A stretch of 64,000 nucleotides of DNA from Leptospirales bacterium (GTDB lineage: Bacteria; Spirochaetota; Leptospiria; Leptospirales; Leptonemataceae): contig JAIBBM010000014.1 in the NCBI GenBank assembly GCA_019694685.1, positions 1-64,000 of the forward strand, written 5' to 3'. The notes under the pieces are model-generated. The model had not been told where the DNA came from and did not search any database. It saw nothing but the letters and a program-made list of their open reading frames with translations. How positions within the stretch are numbered: position 1 is the first letter of the stretch; every line of letters begins with the position of its first letter. Both the position numbers and the translations under genes were made by a program. Of this stretch, positions 16,484 through 25,795 are shown piece after piece.

Positions 16484-16834
16484 TTATCGGCGCTGCGGTG
16501 TGGTGATCATTGGCGGGCACAGGTTTTCGCGATTGCATCTGGTTTCGCAAGTCTCAGTCGTGTTCTCACCTCCTATCGTGTGATTGACCGCGGCATTTGC
16601 GAAGAAACCAGTCCAGAGAAAAGCCTGACAGGTTGATTTGCAGGTCTGGCGATTTTCCAGGCATTCTTTTTGCGCAAAATGACGTTCTACCGGATCTGGC
16701 AGAGGAGTGGAGTGTTCAGTTTGAATGCTCACGTTGTCTTCAGTGCGCGGTGAATTGAAAGTATTGGGTTGAAGCTGTGGACCGCGGCATGTCGCAAATG
16801 CGAAGGAAAGGGAGTAGAACAGAATGACTCGCAT
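16484..16834 (-). CDS. Small cysteine-rich lipoprotein-like protein
   Basis: 116 residues. An N-terminal signal (VILFYSLSFAFATC) ends at a plausible lipobox cysteine near residue 16. Six more cysteines lie in the mature part, paired as KECLENRQTCKSTC and TCETRCNRENLC, so it is probably disulphide-linked after export. No family recognised. Its start lies 3 bases beyond the stop of the beta-barrel gene that precedes it in transcription, suggesting one operon. Confidence 0.5.
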   Translation of the reverse strand: MRVILFYSLSFAFATCRGPQLQPNTFNSPRTEDNVSIQTEHSTPLPDPVERHFAQKECLENRQTCKSTCQAFLWTGFFANAAVNHTIGGENTTETCETRCNRENLCPPMITTPQRR

Positions 16835-16837
16835 AGT

Positions 16838-17935
16838 CTACAAAGCGATTTTGGCGCCCAGAGCAATGTCGAAGTTAAACAATGGAACAGACGCTTTTTG
16901 ACTGACAAATGATCCTGAATTGACTAAAGATGCGCGCAAGGCTGCGTCCGGAGTTCCCATTGCTCCCGGATCCACTTCTAAATCGGACGCGGACGTCGTT
17001 GTACGTTCCAGGGTTCCGATCGTCACTCGTGGGCGGATGAAAAACATGTCGTACTTTATGGTCGTGGATAGGCTGACTAGCTGCGTTCGCTCCCGCCGTG
17101 TTCCATAAACATTCTCGTATGCATACAAACGCGCGGCAATACCGGTTCGATAGTCCCAACGATTGGCTGAGTAACTTCCGTGTCCGAACAGGTAACGGGC
17201 TTCAACGCTGATTTGGGCCCAGGTGGCGGGGGAATAGGACAGGCAAACCAGCGGCCCCCAGGACTCGATAGACTCGCGCCGGGTCTCGTTGGCCAGTCCT
17301 TGAATTGGAATGCCAAAGAATGAATTTGAAAACACGGAAACGTCTTCCACCGTTGTTCGCGTCCATCCGTGCCCGAAAGAAACCCCGGCATCAAGGGTTG
17401 TGTTATTTGTGGGCAGCCAGCGGCGGCCAATCGCGAATTCTGGTTGCCGCGCCTCTGACACATACCCACGTTCCATGATTCCGGGGGACAGCCCCGTTGA
17501 TGTTGGTAGCGACAAGGCGTTTGTATTTCTAGAGTCCTGGGTTTCGGTGTACACAACTCGCAACCATAACCAGTTCGCGTAAGTATACCGGAAATCCAAA
17601 CCGCTCGAATGGTTTATCTCATTCCAATCACCCAAATTAATTGGAAGCACATAGCCAGTGAATTGTAACAAGTAGGCTTTGGCAGCATTGGCCTGGAGTG
17701 TGCGAGTTAAATCATCGGATGATAATGTAGTGCTTCCAGTTCCCGCTCCCTGAATTGCTGAGATTTCAAAAGTATGCTGTTCATCTCCCAATAACGGGGT
17801 GCAGGACAGTGTAGCGAGCAGCAGATAGACATGAATCTTTTTTCTTGACCACCATCCTACCCTGTTGGACTTACCCGTTATGCGGAATCGATTGTTCAGG
17901 TCTTTGTTCTCCCGTAGGCTTGCATTGATTCGCAT
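16838..17935 (-). CDS. Outer-membrane beta-barrel protein
   Basis: A signal peptide (KKIHVYLLLATLSCTPLLG) precedes about 320 residues of alternating beta strands with aromatic girdles (SGLDFRYTYANWLWLRVVYT, FAIGRRWLP, ISVEARYLFGHGSY, TTIKYDMFFIRPRVTIG). It ends with FDIALGAKIAL. Start choice is uncertain: the open frame runs to 18208, but the part upstream of 17935 is basic, lacks a signal, and overlaps the divergent DUF192 gene. The ATG at 17935 still leaves an unusually long basic n-region of about 25 residues. Function unknown, perhaps a porin or receptor. Confidence 0.55.
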   Translation of the reverse strand: MRINASLRENKDLNNRFRITGKSNRVGWWSRKKIHVYLLLATLSCTPLLGDEQHTFEISAIQGAGTGSTTLSSDDLTRTLQANAAKAYLLQFTGYVLPINLGDWNEINHSSGLDFRYTYANWLWLRVVYTETQDSRNTNALSLPTSTGLSPGIMERGYVSEARQPEFAIGRRWLPTNNTTLDAGVSFGHGWTRTTVEDVSVFSNSFFGIPIQGLANETRRESIESWGPLVCLSYSPATWAQISVEARYLFGHGSYSANRWDYRTGIAARLYAYENVYGTRRERTQLVSLSTTIKYDMFFIRPRVTIGTLERTTTSASDLEVDPGAMGTPDAALRASLVNSGSFVSQKASVPLFNFDIALGAKIAL

Positions 17936-18134
17936 TGACCGCTTCGGGGTCAAGGACAAGTCCCAACCCGGGGAAACTGTACGGATGTTTGTTGGAGTGC
18001 AGACGCATTCAGCTGGCTGAAGACCAAGGATGACCGTGCTTATGTATCGCGCTGCAAATCTGGTTTCTGACGTCCAATCATACTTTGGAGCTTTTTTCGT
18101 TCGACGATCAACTGGGGCCGGGCAATTCAAACCA

Positions 18135-18590
18135 ATGCTAAAGCATACACAGATTGCACGCTTCGCGGTCATTCTACTCTTTTTCACTGCCTGCGATGCG
18201 CTGCGCACTCAGCATTTGCGCACGGAAGTGATTGAACTGGGTGAATACAAAATCCGGGCTGAGATTGCTTCCACTCCCAGGGAGAGGGAACGTGGTTTGA
18301 TGTATCGCACTTCGATTGGAGAAGAGGAGGGCATGCTGTTTGTTTTTCCAAAAGCATCTCCTCAGGCTTTCTGGATGAAGAATACTCTCATTCCGCTGGA
18401 TGTAGGCTATTTTGACGAGCAGGGCTTCTTGATAGAATACTTCACAATGACACCGGATGATGGAGTGCGCACTTATCCTTCTTCTGAACCAGCGTTATAC
18501 GCTCTTGAGATGAAGGCAGGCTGGTATGCGAAACGTGGACTGAGAAAGTACACGAAGCTTGTTTTCCCGCGTAGCCTCGAAGGTCTCTAG
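18135..18590 (+). CDS. DUF192 lipoprotein
   Basis: The ATG at 18135 opens a lipoprotein signal (FAVILLFFTAC, Cys near residue 19). Residues about 35-145 are a DUF192 domain: AEIASTPRERERGLMYRTSI, EEGMLFVFP, FWMKNTLIPLDVGYFD and ALEMKAGWYAKRG. DUF192 proteins are small beta-barrel-like exported or lipid-anchored proteins of unknown role. 151 residues, normal size. Divergent from the beta-barrel gene, with a 199-bp shared upstream region. Confidence 0.8.
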   Translation: MLKHTQIARFAVILLFFTACDALRTQHLRTEVIELGEYKIRAEIASTPRERERGLMYRTSIGEEEGMLFVFPKASPQAFWMKNTLIPLDVGYFDEQGFLIEYFTMTPDDGVRTYPSSEPALYALEMKAGWYAKRGLRKYTKLVFPRSLEGL

Positions 18591-18596
18591 CAGAAA

Positions 18597-19172
18597 TTAC
18601 AGCCGCAGGAATTCTGCCGTCTCCAGATAAGAAAAAGGGCCCTTTTTTTCAGAAGTCCAACCGCGCTCACCGAGCTCCCGAGATAACAACCATAGAAAGA
18701 AGCCATGGCTGAAGAGTGCTACTTTTCTGTGGGATTGAACTCTATCTTCTAGATGATCTGCTGCCTCGCGCACCCGCGCATTGGTTTGTCTGCGCGATTC
18801 TTCTCCTTCCATAAAACCCCAGAACCATCCAAGGCGTGACATGGTAACAAGCGCCATGGATGGAAGGCGTACATTGCGACGGAATCTTGGAAGAGGTACT
18901 TCTCGAAAGAGAGGACTGATTTCGCGCGGATCTTCTCCTACAATCAGTTTGGCCGTTTCTATGGCGCGCACAAGGTCTGAGGAGATGGAATGATGACCTT
19001 CAATTCGCGGAGCACGGGGTCCATTCCAGTGAGGATCCAGACTGGCCTGGTCGTACGCATCCATTCTGCGATTGACTTCGTGAGAGTTGATCCACTGCCA
19101 GGGGCGCGAAGCAACGCGCATCGTGGGTTTTCCGTGACGCACGAGCACGATCGTAGGAGACGTATCGGGCAT
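18597..19172 (-). CDS. Histidine phosphatase family protein
   Basis: 191 residues. The catalytic RHG motif is VLVRHGKPTM near residues 10-19, followed by SSDLVRAIETAKLI (the S..RA.qTA motif), and the second catalytic histidine is in KVALFSHGFFLWLL. A phosphoglycerate-mutase-like fold. The substrate is unknown: phosphoprotein, sugar phosphate or nucleotide. It is the last gene of the minus-strand cluster, 13 bases after the SpoIIE phosphatase gene. Confidence 0.8.
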   Translation of the reverse strand: MPDTSPTIVLVRHGKPTMRVASRPWQWINSHEVNRRMDAYDQASLDPHWNGPRAPRIEGHHSISSDLVRAIETAKLIVGEDPREISPLFREVPLPRFRRNVRLPSMALVTMSRLGWFWGFMEGEESRRQTNARVREAADHLEDRVQSHRKVALFSHGFFLWLLSRELGERGWTSEKKGPFSYLETAEFLRL

Positions 19173-19185
19173 GCGTCAGCTTTGT

Positions 19186-20667
19186 TCAGAGTTCCAGGAC
19201 GTCGACTACAACGATGGTGGTATCATCTGCGAGATTGCGATCTCCTGAATAGTCCAGGATTTCAAGGATTGCGTTTGTAGTGACCTGATGCGCGGTACTT
19301 TCTGCTGATCCACGCACAAATTCGTGGAATCTTTCCTCCGTATATGGTTTGCGCTCGTGGTTGATAGATTCTGTCAGGCCATCCGTAAAAAATACAAGGC
19401 GATCTCCTGGAATAAGCTGGAGGGTTCGCATTTCAAATGGTTTGCCGGTCATAAGCCCGAGAGGCGATCCTTTTGCCTTCAAATGTTGGAGTGTATTGTC
19501 GGATCTGCGATGAAGCAGTATTGGTCCATGTCCGGCCGTGCAATAGGAAAGCTGGCGACTTGCATAGTCGATTTCGGCGTAAACAGCTGTAACGTACATC
19601 GATTGTACAGCGCGGCGTGCGATGGCCACATCCATCTTTTTGAGAAGTTGCGTCCCGTTTTCCGCATGCCCGGCAGAATAGTTGAAAGCCATTTTCGTGC
19701 AGGAGGCAATGAACGCGGCGGGGATTCCATGACCGGAGACGTCCGCAATGAAGATTCCCAGATTTTCCAGGCGAGTATAGAAATCGTAAAAATCCCCGCC
19801 CACTTTATCCGTGGAAATGCAGGCGCCCTGAATGTCATATCCAGGAATCCTCGGTGGCTTGTCCGGAAAAAGACGACTGTGGATCATGCGCGCAAGATCG
19901 AGTTCACTTTCGATCACACGATTTCTATCTCGAATCGCCTTTTCCTTTTCTCTGACCAGGCGAATCAGGTTTTCATTGCTAAATGCTCTTTCTCCGAGAA
20001 CGGAATAACCCAGGAATAGAAGCGCACTTACCATGATCACTCTTTCGATGGGGAAGGGCATCTGGATATTCAGTATGTAGAACGTATTAATAAAGATGAT
20101 GCCGGACATGGCAGCGGCCCCGATTGTTAGTACAATCAAGAGCATTCTCTTTCGCATAACCGTATCTTCTTCGCGTCTCCTTGCTTTTAGAATATGGAAG
20201 ATTCCTACTCCGTAAAATGCGGACAATGTGCTCGTGTAAGTGACATAGGCCGGAGTTGGTCCATACACTGGCCTACCGTCGACCAGTACAAACTCCGCTG
20301 CATTTCCAGAATCAGGAATTAGTATACGAACCATATAATATATAAATATTAAGAATATCCAGGCAGCGCCTGCTGCTTCCCATTTGCCGGCTCGGAGTCT
20401 GCCCAGGTGCCTCCCCAGAACAAAAAACACATACGCTGCTACAACACCGGCTACAATTTGAAGAGGTCTCACCAGAGGCGGGCCTGCGGAAAGGAGTGCG
20501 TGAAGAAAACCGGTGTATTGCCAGATCGCAATCAGGATGAGTTGCAGTGCGAGTAGTCTATTGAGAGTGTTGCGTCTGTCCTGGAAATAGAGTGCGAATG
20601 CCGTGCCAAGGAGCAAGGATAGGAAGAGCACAAGGAGGGCAACTCTGGTGGCAAATTCCGAAACCAA
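19186..20667 (-). CDS. Membrane-bound SpoIIE/PP2C phosphatase
   Basis: 493 residues. The N-terminus (1-225) carries seven predicted membrane helices (VALLVLFLSLLLGTAFALYF to VIMVSALLFLGYSVLG), a 7TM-type sensor. A coiled-coil linker (NENLIRLVREKEKAIRDRN) leads to a SpoIIE domain: ARMIHSRLFPDKPPRIPGYD, DKVGGDFYDFY, FIADVSGHGIPAAFIAS, FFTDGLTES, and a C-terminal LADDTTIVVVDV. All metal-binding aspartates are present. Likely a sensor-controlled phosphatase for an anti-anti-sigma factor. Cotranscribed with the adenylate cyclase upstream (54-bp gap). Confidence 0.85.
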   Translation of the reverse strand: MVSEFATRVALLVLFLSLLLGTAFALYFQDRRNTLNRLLALQLILIAIWQYTGFLHALLSAGPPLVRPLQIVAGVVAAYVFFVLGRHLGRLRAGKWEAAGAAWIFLIFIYYMVRILIPDSGNAAEFVLVDGRPVYGPTPAYVTYTSTLSAFYGVGIFHILKARRREEDTVMRKRMLLIVLTIGAAAMSGIIFINTFYILNIQMPFPIERVIMVSALLFLGYSVLGERAFSNENLIRLVREKEKAIRDRNRVIESELDLARMIHSRLFPDKPPRIPGYDIQGACISTDKVGGDFYDFYTRLENLGIFIADVSGHGIPAAFIASCTKMAFNYSAGHAENGTQLLKKMDVAIARRAVQSMYVTAVYAEIDYASRQLSYCTAGHGPILLHRRSDNTLQHLKAKGSPLGLMTGKPFEMRTLQLIPGDRLVFFTDGLTESINHERKPYTEERFHEFVRGSAESTAHQVTTNAILEILDYSGDRNLADDTTIVVVDVLEL

Positions 20668-20721
20668 AATAAAATCCTCTCAGATTAGACGAGGTTTTCA
20701 GATCAGTCACCCGAATTTTGC

Positions 20722-21978
20722 TCAATCGCGGGTGGAACCGGTTAAAAAATACGTTTGCATGGGCCCTTTCCCCTTCACCTCGATGAGGCCTCTGGTTTCA
20801 AATGTGAAGGTAGAGTGCAGAGTTTCGTATATGTGCTGGGAAACCTGAATTTGCCCGGGAATTCCGTGGGATTCCATCCTGCTTGCGAGGTTAACGGTGT
20901 CACCCCACAGATCGTAGATGAATTTCTTTTCTCCAATGACCCCGGCGACTACCGGGCCGGAATGAATTCCGATTCTAATGCTTAGATCCATTCCTTCTCT
21001 GCGGGCCATCTCCAGGATCATTTGTTGCATATCCAGTGCCATGCGGGCTGCGGATTGCATATGGTTTTCATCTGGCTCGGGTAAGCCCGCAGCCGCCATG
21101 TAAGAATCACCGATTGTTTTGATTTTCTCCATTCCATTTTTTTCGCAAAGCATGTCGAATGCGGAGAAGATTCTGCTGAGAATACTCACTACTTCATCCG
21201 CGGGCATGCTTCCGGACATTGGTGTGAAATTTACAATGTCTGCAAAGAGCACTGTGGCTCGATCAAATCGATCTGCAATGAGTCTTTCTCCTGCCTTCAG
21301 CCGATCCGCGATTGGTTCTGGAAGAATATTCAAAAGCAAACGATCTGACTTCTTTCTTTCCGAATCCAGCTCGCTTTCCACTCGTTCTGTGCCACGGTGA
21401 AAATAGTAAAGAATACTTAACAGTGTAATGAAAGAAAGAACACCGGTGCTATAGCCAGCCAGAAGTGCGATATCTCCAGGAATCAGGATCATGGGTGCAA
21501 TCTTCGCTTTGAGTTCATGCGAAACAAAAAAGAGCACAACAGAGAGCAAAGAGAGAACGTAGAGAGATTTTTTCTGATCCGGGCCAATGAACAACAGGGG
21601 TGCCGCTGCCAGGGTGAAATAAAAAAGTTCCGGATACATCTGATTGCCCAGAGCGAGAACCCAGAAGAACGTGAGACTGTTTCCGACAACGAGGCCCATC
21701 ACTCGAGCCATTTTATACTGGCCGCGATAGTTGAGAAAGAAACACCCGGCCAGAAGCAAAGTGTCGATCAAGCTCGTCACAGTGCCAATGGCAGATGTGC
21801 CCAGGGCCAGTCCCAGAGGTAGAAAAGACAAAGTGACGCCCGCGGCGATCAGGAAGAGCTGATTGCTGAGCACTACACGCTTCTTTTCCGGCGGACTCAT
21901 GGTCTGCTTCACGCCTATGTTTGCAAGGGCTCTAAAGAAACTGACGATATCTCTGGATGGAGCGGGGATCGTCTGCAT
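20722..21978 (-). CDS. Membrane-bound class III adenylate cyclase
   Basis: 418 residues. Five or six membrane helices lie in residues 35-205, then a short S-helix linker (RKKSDRLLLNILPEPIADRL) and a catalytic cyclase homology domain. Metal-binding Asp residues lie in TVLFADIVNFTPMSG, the purine-specifying Lys in KIKTIGDSYMAAAG, and the Asp, Asn and Arg in YDLWGDTVNLASRMES. Lys and Asp at the specificity positions indicate ATP rather than GTP. The transition-state Asn and Arg are present, so a homodimer should be active. It starts 5 bases after the recG stop. Confidence 0.88.
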   Translation of the reverse strand: MQTIPAPSRDIVSFFRALANIGVKQTMSPPEKKRVVLSNQLFLIAAGVTLSFLPLGLALGTSAIGTVTSLIDTLLLAGCFFLNYRGQYKMARVMGLVVGNSLTFFWVLALGNQMYPELFYFTLAAAPLLFIGPDQKKSLYVLSLLSVVLFFVSHELKAKIAPMILIPGDIALLAGYSTGVLSFITLLSILYYFHRGTERVESELDSERKKSDRLLLNILPEPIADRLKAGERLIADRFDRATVLFADIVNFTPMSGSMPADEVVSILSRIFSAFDMLCEKNGMEKIKTIGDSYMAAAGLPEPDENHMQSAARMALDMQQMILEMARREGMDLSIRIGIHSGPVVAGVIGEKKFIYDLWGDTVNLASRMESHGIPGQIQVSQHIYETLHSTFTFETRGLIEVKGKGPMQTYFLTGSTRD

Positions 21979-21983
21979 GAAGA

Positions 21984-24089
21984 TCAGCTGAGACTTTGCT
22001 CCGCAGATGAAAACCGATTTTTGATAAACTCAAGGGCGCCCGGGGGTAGATCTGTCCACTCGTTTGCGGCTGCGAAGGACTCCTCTACTAGTTTTCTATC
22101 TTCAAGCAGACTCGCAATTCTCAGGCCATCTACGCCATGCTGTCGTTTTCCCAAAATTTCTCCCGGGCCGCGAATCTTGAGGTCCACTTCCGCAAGTTCA
22201 AAGCCATTGTCAGAGTTTACGATCGCGTTGAGCCTCTCTTCGCCGTCCTCTGTTGTTTCACCGGCCATTAAAATGCAGAAGCTTTCTTCGCTCCCTCTTC
22301 CAACGCGGCCCCTGAGTTGATGTAGTTGTGAAATTCCAAAACGATCTGCGTGTTCTATGACCATGATGGTCGCGTTGGCAACGTCCACACCAACTTCAAT
22401 GACAGTAGTGGAGACAAGAATCTGAACTCTACCGGCGCGAAACTCGCGAAAGACTCTATCCTTATCTTCTGTTTTCATTTTGCCGTGAAGCAGCTCCACT
22501 TTCAGGTCAGGAAAAATGCTCGTGCGAAGTTCTTCATACGCGTCTGTTGCAGCACGCACATCCAGTTTCTCGCTTTCTTCAATCACCGGATAAACGATGT
22601 AACACTGTCTGCCGTTTGAAACGTGATTTCGAATGGATTTGTAAAGGCCAGGACGTCTATCTTCTGCCAGCCGAATGGTCTTGATCGGCACTCTGCCCGC
22701 AGGTTTTTCCTTCAGCGTAACCAGGCTGAGATCCGCAAATTCTGTCAGACACAGAGTTCGAGGGATTGGTGTTGCGGTCATTCCAATGACGTCTGGATTC
22801 TTTCCCTTGCGACGTAGAGATTCTCTCTGTTCTACACCGAAGCGATGCTGTTCGTCTATGATGACCAGGCCCAGGGACTCAAACACAACTTCTGGTTCCA
22901 GAAGGCTGTGCGTTCCAATCACAATATCTGTTTCTCCGCGCGCCAACCTGTCGAGCACTTGAGCCTTTGATTTCTTTGAATCTGCGCTGATGAGCAAATC
23001 CACTTGAACTCCTGAAAGTCCAAGTAAATCTACGAACGTACGAAAATGTTGGCGTGCTAGAACTTCTGTGGGAGCGAGCATAGCGCACTGCACTCTGTTT
23101 TCTGTATAGTGAAGCATGCTTGCCAGAGCGACCAGAGTCTTTCCTGAACCAACATCACCTTGCAGCAGGAAGGCGAATGCGTGATCTGTGGTTCCTTCTT
23201 TCAAAATCGCAAGGATTGCTTTGTCTTGCTCCGTCGTAAGCTGGAAAGGAAGCCTGGCGCGAAGAGAGTCAAACTGCTTTGATTTTCCAGGAGCCAGTGG
23301 CCAGAGCATTCTAGGTTCGCGCAATCTTTCATCTCTTTTCTGTTTCATATGCGCTGAAAAGAGAAACAGCTCCTCAAACTTCAGAGTGTGTCTGGCAAGA
23401 GCCAGCTCCTCTTTGTTCTGTGGAAAATGAATCGCATGCAGGGATTGCATTCTATCGAGCACACGAGCAGATTTGACCAGACCATCTGGGAGCAGATCTG
23501 GCAGAGTGACCGAACTTTCCAGGACAGAATGTAGAATCCTTCTGAAACCTCTGCTATCCAATCCTTTCTTCTTGAGTGCTTCTGAACCAGGATAAACAGG
23601 TACGATTCTTCCAACGTGGATGGTTTCTGCATCTTCGGAATCCAGTTCTTCAAAATCGGGATGCACCATTTGCATCCCACCGTAAAATTCAAGTTTGCCC
23701 GAGACCACGAACGTTGCATCTTTCACGAACACTCGACGAAAGTATTGCGCGCCTCGAAAGAATACGAGAGACAAAGGCTCTCCTTGCATGGTTCTGGTTT
23801 GCACAACCAGTCTGGACATTCTGCCATGTGCCAGATACGCGGTTTGCACGGTGACAATCAGAGTGGTTTCTATTCCCGCGCGAAATACGGTACTTTCTGC
23901 GAATGTGCGATCCAGGTAGCGACGTGGAAAGAAATAGAGTAGATCTTCGAGTGATTTAATTCCTGCAGCCAGCAATAGCTCCGCGCGAGCCGGGCCAACG
24001 CCTGCAATCGACGTGAGCTCCGCCAGGGCTGGATTAGTTTTCGCGCTGGAGCCTTTCGATCTGGTCCCGGAGCTCTGCTGCTTCTTCAA
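21984..24089 (-). CDS. recG: ATP-dependent DNA helicase RecG
   Basis: About 700 residues, full length for RecG. The wedge domain begins SIAGVGPARAELLLAAGIKS and LLYFFPRRYLDRT. Helicase motifs are in order: FLLQGDVGSGKTLVAL (Walker A), VIIDEQHRFGVEQR (DEQH box), GMTATPIPRTL, and the C-lobe IEVGVDVANAT and QLRGRVGRG. It processes stalled replication forks and recombination intermediates. No ATG exists: TTG at 24104 or TTG at 24089. The latter has AGGAAC 3 bases upstream and is used here. Either start lies inside the preceding BFN-UVR gene, so translation is coupled. Confidence 0.93.
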   Translation of the reverse strand: MKKQQSSGTRSKGSSAKTNPALAELTSIAGVGPARAELLLAAGIKSLEDLLYFFPRRYLDRTFAESTVFRAGIETTLIVTVQTAYLAHGRMSRLVVQTRTMQGEPLSLVFFRGAQYFRRVFVKDATFVVSGKLEFYGGMQMVHPDFEELDSEDAETIHVGRIVPVYPGSEALKKKGLDSRGFRRILHSVLESSVTLPDLLPDGLVKSARVLDRMQSLHAIHFPQNKEELALARHTLKFEELFLFSAHMKQKRDERLREPRMLWPLAPGKSKQFDSLRARLPFQLTTEQDKAILAILKEGTTDHAFAFLLQGDVGSGKTLVALASMLHYTENRVQCAMLAPTEVLARQHFRTFVDLLGLSGVQVDLLISADSKKSKAQVLDRLARGETDIVIGTHSLLEPEVVFESLGLVIIDEQHRFGVEQRESLRRKGKNPDVIGMTATPIPRTLCLTEFADLSLVTLKEKPAGRVPIKTIRLAEDRRPGLYKSIRNHVSNGRQCYIVYPVIEESEKLDVRAATDAYEELRTSIFPDLKVELLHGKMKTEDKDRVFREFRAGRVQILVSTTVIEVGVDVANATIMVIEHADRFGISQLHQLRGRVGRGSEESFCILMAGETTEDGEERLNAIVNSDNGFELAEVDLKIRGPGEILGKRQHGVDGLRIASLLEDRKLVEESFAAANEWTDLPPGALEFIKNRFSSAEQSLS

Positions 24090-24639
24090 ATCGTTCCTGC
24101 TCAACCGCTTTTTGCAGTCTTGTTTTCAATGCCTCTAGCGGAGATTGCGTCATTGTGGAAGCGGGTGTTTCTTCGTCTTCGTTTTCGGATGCTTCGCTTT
24201 TGGCTTCATCACCGATCACCACGCCAGCCTCTTGATACACTTTGTCGTGCATATAGATGGGGCATTTCGCGCGAATGGCAATGGCCACTGAATCGGAAGG
24301 ACGAGCATCAATTTCTACGATCCCATCGTCTGACTGGATCACGATTCTGGCATAGAAAATGTTTCCGATGATATCATTGATGATCACGTGCAGTATGCGC
24401 GATTCCAATTCTGAAATCATGTTGATGATGAGATCATGAGTGTTCGGACGAGGTGGAGTTACCCCATCGAGAGCACTGGAAATAGAATACGTTTCGAGAG
24501 GCCCAATAAAGATGGGAACCACCTTGTTGGATGTAGATCCAACTGGTTTCATGAAAATGGCGAATCCGACGTTCGTGATGGACACGTCTGAGATTTTGAC
24601 TTCCATGAGGCCTTCAGGGAGTTTGTGTTCTTCGCTCAT
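24034..24639 (-). CDS. Bifunctional nuclease (BFN) domain protein with UVR tail
   Basis: Residues about 10-140 match the bifunctional nuclease/DUF151 family (NVGFAIFMKPVGSTSNKVVP, FIGPLETYSISSALDG, EIDARPSDSVAIAIR, CPIYMHDKVYQEAGV). An acidic linker (SEASENEDEETPAS) leads to a C-terminal UVR motif (LEALKTRLQKAVEQERFEEA, ELRDQIERL), which mediates UvrB/UvrC- or ClpC-type protein contacts. 201 residues. The start overlaps the stop of the upstream lipoprotein gene by ATGA, and the 3' end overlaps recG by 56 or more bases. The link to recG suggests a DNA repair context. Confidence 0.85.
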   Translation of the reverse strand: MSEEHKLPEGLMEVKISDVSITNVGFAIFMKPVGSTSNKVVPIFIGPLETYSISSALDGVTPPRPNTHDLIINMISELESRILHVIINDIIGNIFYARIVIQSDDGIVEIDARPSDSVAIAIRAKCPIYMHDKVYQEAGVVIGDEAKSEASENEDEETPASTMTQSPLEALKTRLQKAVEQERFEEAAELRDQIERLQREN

Positions 24640-25223
24640 GGCGCTGCCGTCCAGTCGAGGTAGATTGTTTCCTGTTGTTCTGCGGAAACAGGTCCGCCTT
24701 CCAGTTTGATGTTCAATGTAACGGGGAAGAAATCTGGAGTGGGTTTTGTCTGGATGGTCCCGTATTTTTTGTGAAACTTCACAAGCATGGTTCCCAGGTA
24801 GTCAAAGCACCAGAGTCCTGAACCGTTTTCATCCCAGCGCAATCCTTCCATGTGATCTTCTGCAAACTTGTCTCCCTTTGAGATTTTGTACACGCAGTGC
24901 GCTCCGGTTCGCGTGCTTTCTTCCTGGGTGTTCAAGCCGCGCGAAAAGTTCACGCGCATTCCCGGAGTCTGTCTGGAATGAAAATACATATGATATGCGA
25001 AGTCAAACCAGGTTTTGGTTTTTTCTGCCGGCAGACTGAATCGATAGATCCCTCCTTCTGGAGGGGGAGCTGTGCATTTGCCTTCCGCGAAATCATCGCA
25101 CAGAAACGCTTTTTCTAATTTGATAGGACCTCCGCAGGCACATGGGATCAGGACTGCCAGAGTGGCTACACAGTACGCGAATCGGCGCACGAGACGATAC
25201 GGAGTTCTATCTATCCGTAACAT
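24636..25223 (-). CDS. Lipoprotein of unknown function
   Basis: 195 residues. A signal peptide with arginine-rich n-region (RLVRRFAYCVATLAVLIPCA) carries two candidate lipobox cysteines near residues 28 and 30 (IPCACGG). The mature part has CDDFAEGKCTAPPPEGGIYR, a WFDFAYHMYFHSRQ stretch, and YLDWTAAP at the end. Reminiscent of leptospiral lipoproteins but no domain is recognised. It overlaps the DUF4416-like gene by 17 bases and the BFN gene by 4, so it is embedded in the operon. Confidence 0.6.
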   Translation of the reverse strand: MLRIDRTPYRLVRRFAYCVATLAVLIPCACGGPIKLEKAFLCDDFAEGKCTAPPPEGGIYRFSLPAEKTKTWFDFAYHMYFHSRQTPGMRVNFSRGLNTQEESTRTGAHCVYKISKGDKFAEDHMEGLRWDENGSGLWCFDYLGTMLVKFHKKYGTIQTKPTPDFFPVTLNIKLEGGPVSAEQQETIYLDWTAAP

Positions 25224-25737
25224 GAGCCAGCCTCAAATCGTTGAAAATAGATATAACAGATTCGTATCGATACAGGTCCGGCGTATGAACGAACGGCCTG
25301 AAGGAACCAGACTCATAATAGTAGAGACTCTGCGCGAAAATCCCACCGTACAGGTAAATGTGGTGAAAGTCATCCTTCAAAGAAGTGCGCACACTTGTGA
25401 ATTCTGTGACATATCCCGGGTCTATTTCAACCAGCGGTCGACCCAGTTGTTGCAGTCCGCTTTCTACAGCCAGGGTCTTTCTTCTGATATCCACGATTTC
25501 CTCGCGCGCGACCTGCCTTTGAAAACTCAAAATGCGCATAGTCTTCCTGGCTAGATTTGTATAGAGGGGCATCAGGAGTTCGGTCGGGACAGAATGACTT
25601 TCGTAATCGGCCTTGCCAAATGCGGATTCCAGCTTCTTCTTCGCGGTGAGGTAGGGTTCTCCGTCGTCAAAATAGCAGGCTGCGTAAAGTCTGGCCGGTG
25701 ACGGCTGAGTCAGCTCTGGCTTCCACTTATCCGCCAT
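25207..25737 (-). CDS. DUF4416-like protein
   Basis: From the ATG at 25737, 176 residues. Residues 10-170 fit the DUF4416 pattern: PARLYAACYFDDGEPYLTA, LESAFGKADYES, AREEIVDIRRKTLAVESGLQ, RPLVEIDPGYVTEFTSVRTS and HHIYLYGGIFAQSLYYYESG, PFVHTPDLYRYE. The family has no known function; it is common in deep-branching bacteria. An upstream GTG/ATG extension to 25803 overlaps the divergent DoxX gene and is unlikely. It is the first gene of a seven-gene minus-strand cluster down to 18597. Confidence 0.7.
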   Translation of the reverse strand: MADKWKPELTQPSPARLYAACYFDDGEPYLTAKKKLESAFGKADYESHSVPTELLMPLYTNLARKTMRILSFQRQVAREEIVDIRRKTLAVESGLQQLGRPLVEIDPGYVTEFTSVRTSLKDDFHHIYLYGGIFAQSLYYYESGSFRPFVHTPDLYRYESVISIFNDLRLAHVTDR

Positions 25738-25795
25738 GGTGAGGATTTGTGTAATAACTGTGGCGCGTAAACAACTAATTCCGGGGAGGGATTGA

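Noticed and set aside
17936..18208. N-terminal extension of the beta-barrel gene
   Set aside because: The 91 extra residues are basic, carry no signal peptide and overlap the divergent DUF192 gene. The ATG at 17935 is preferred.
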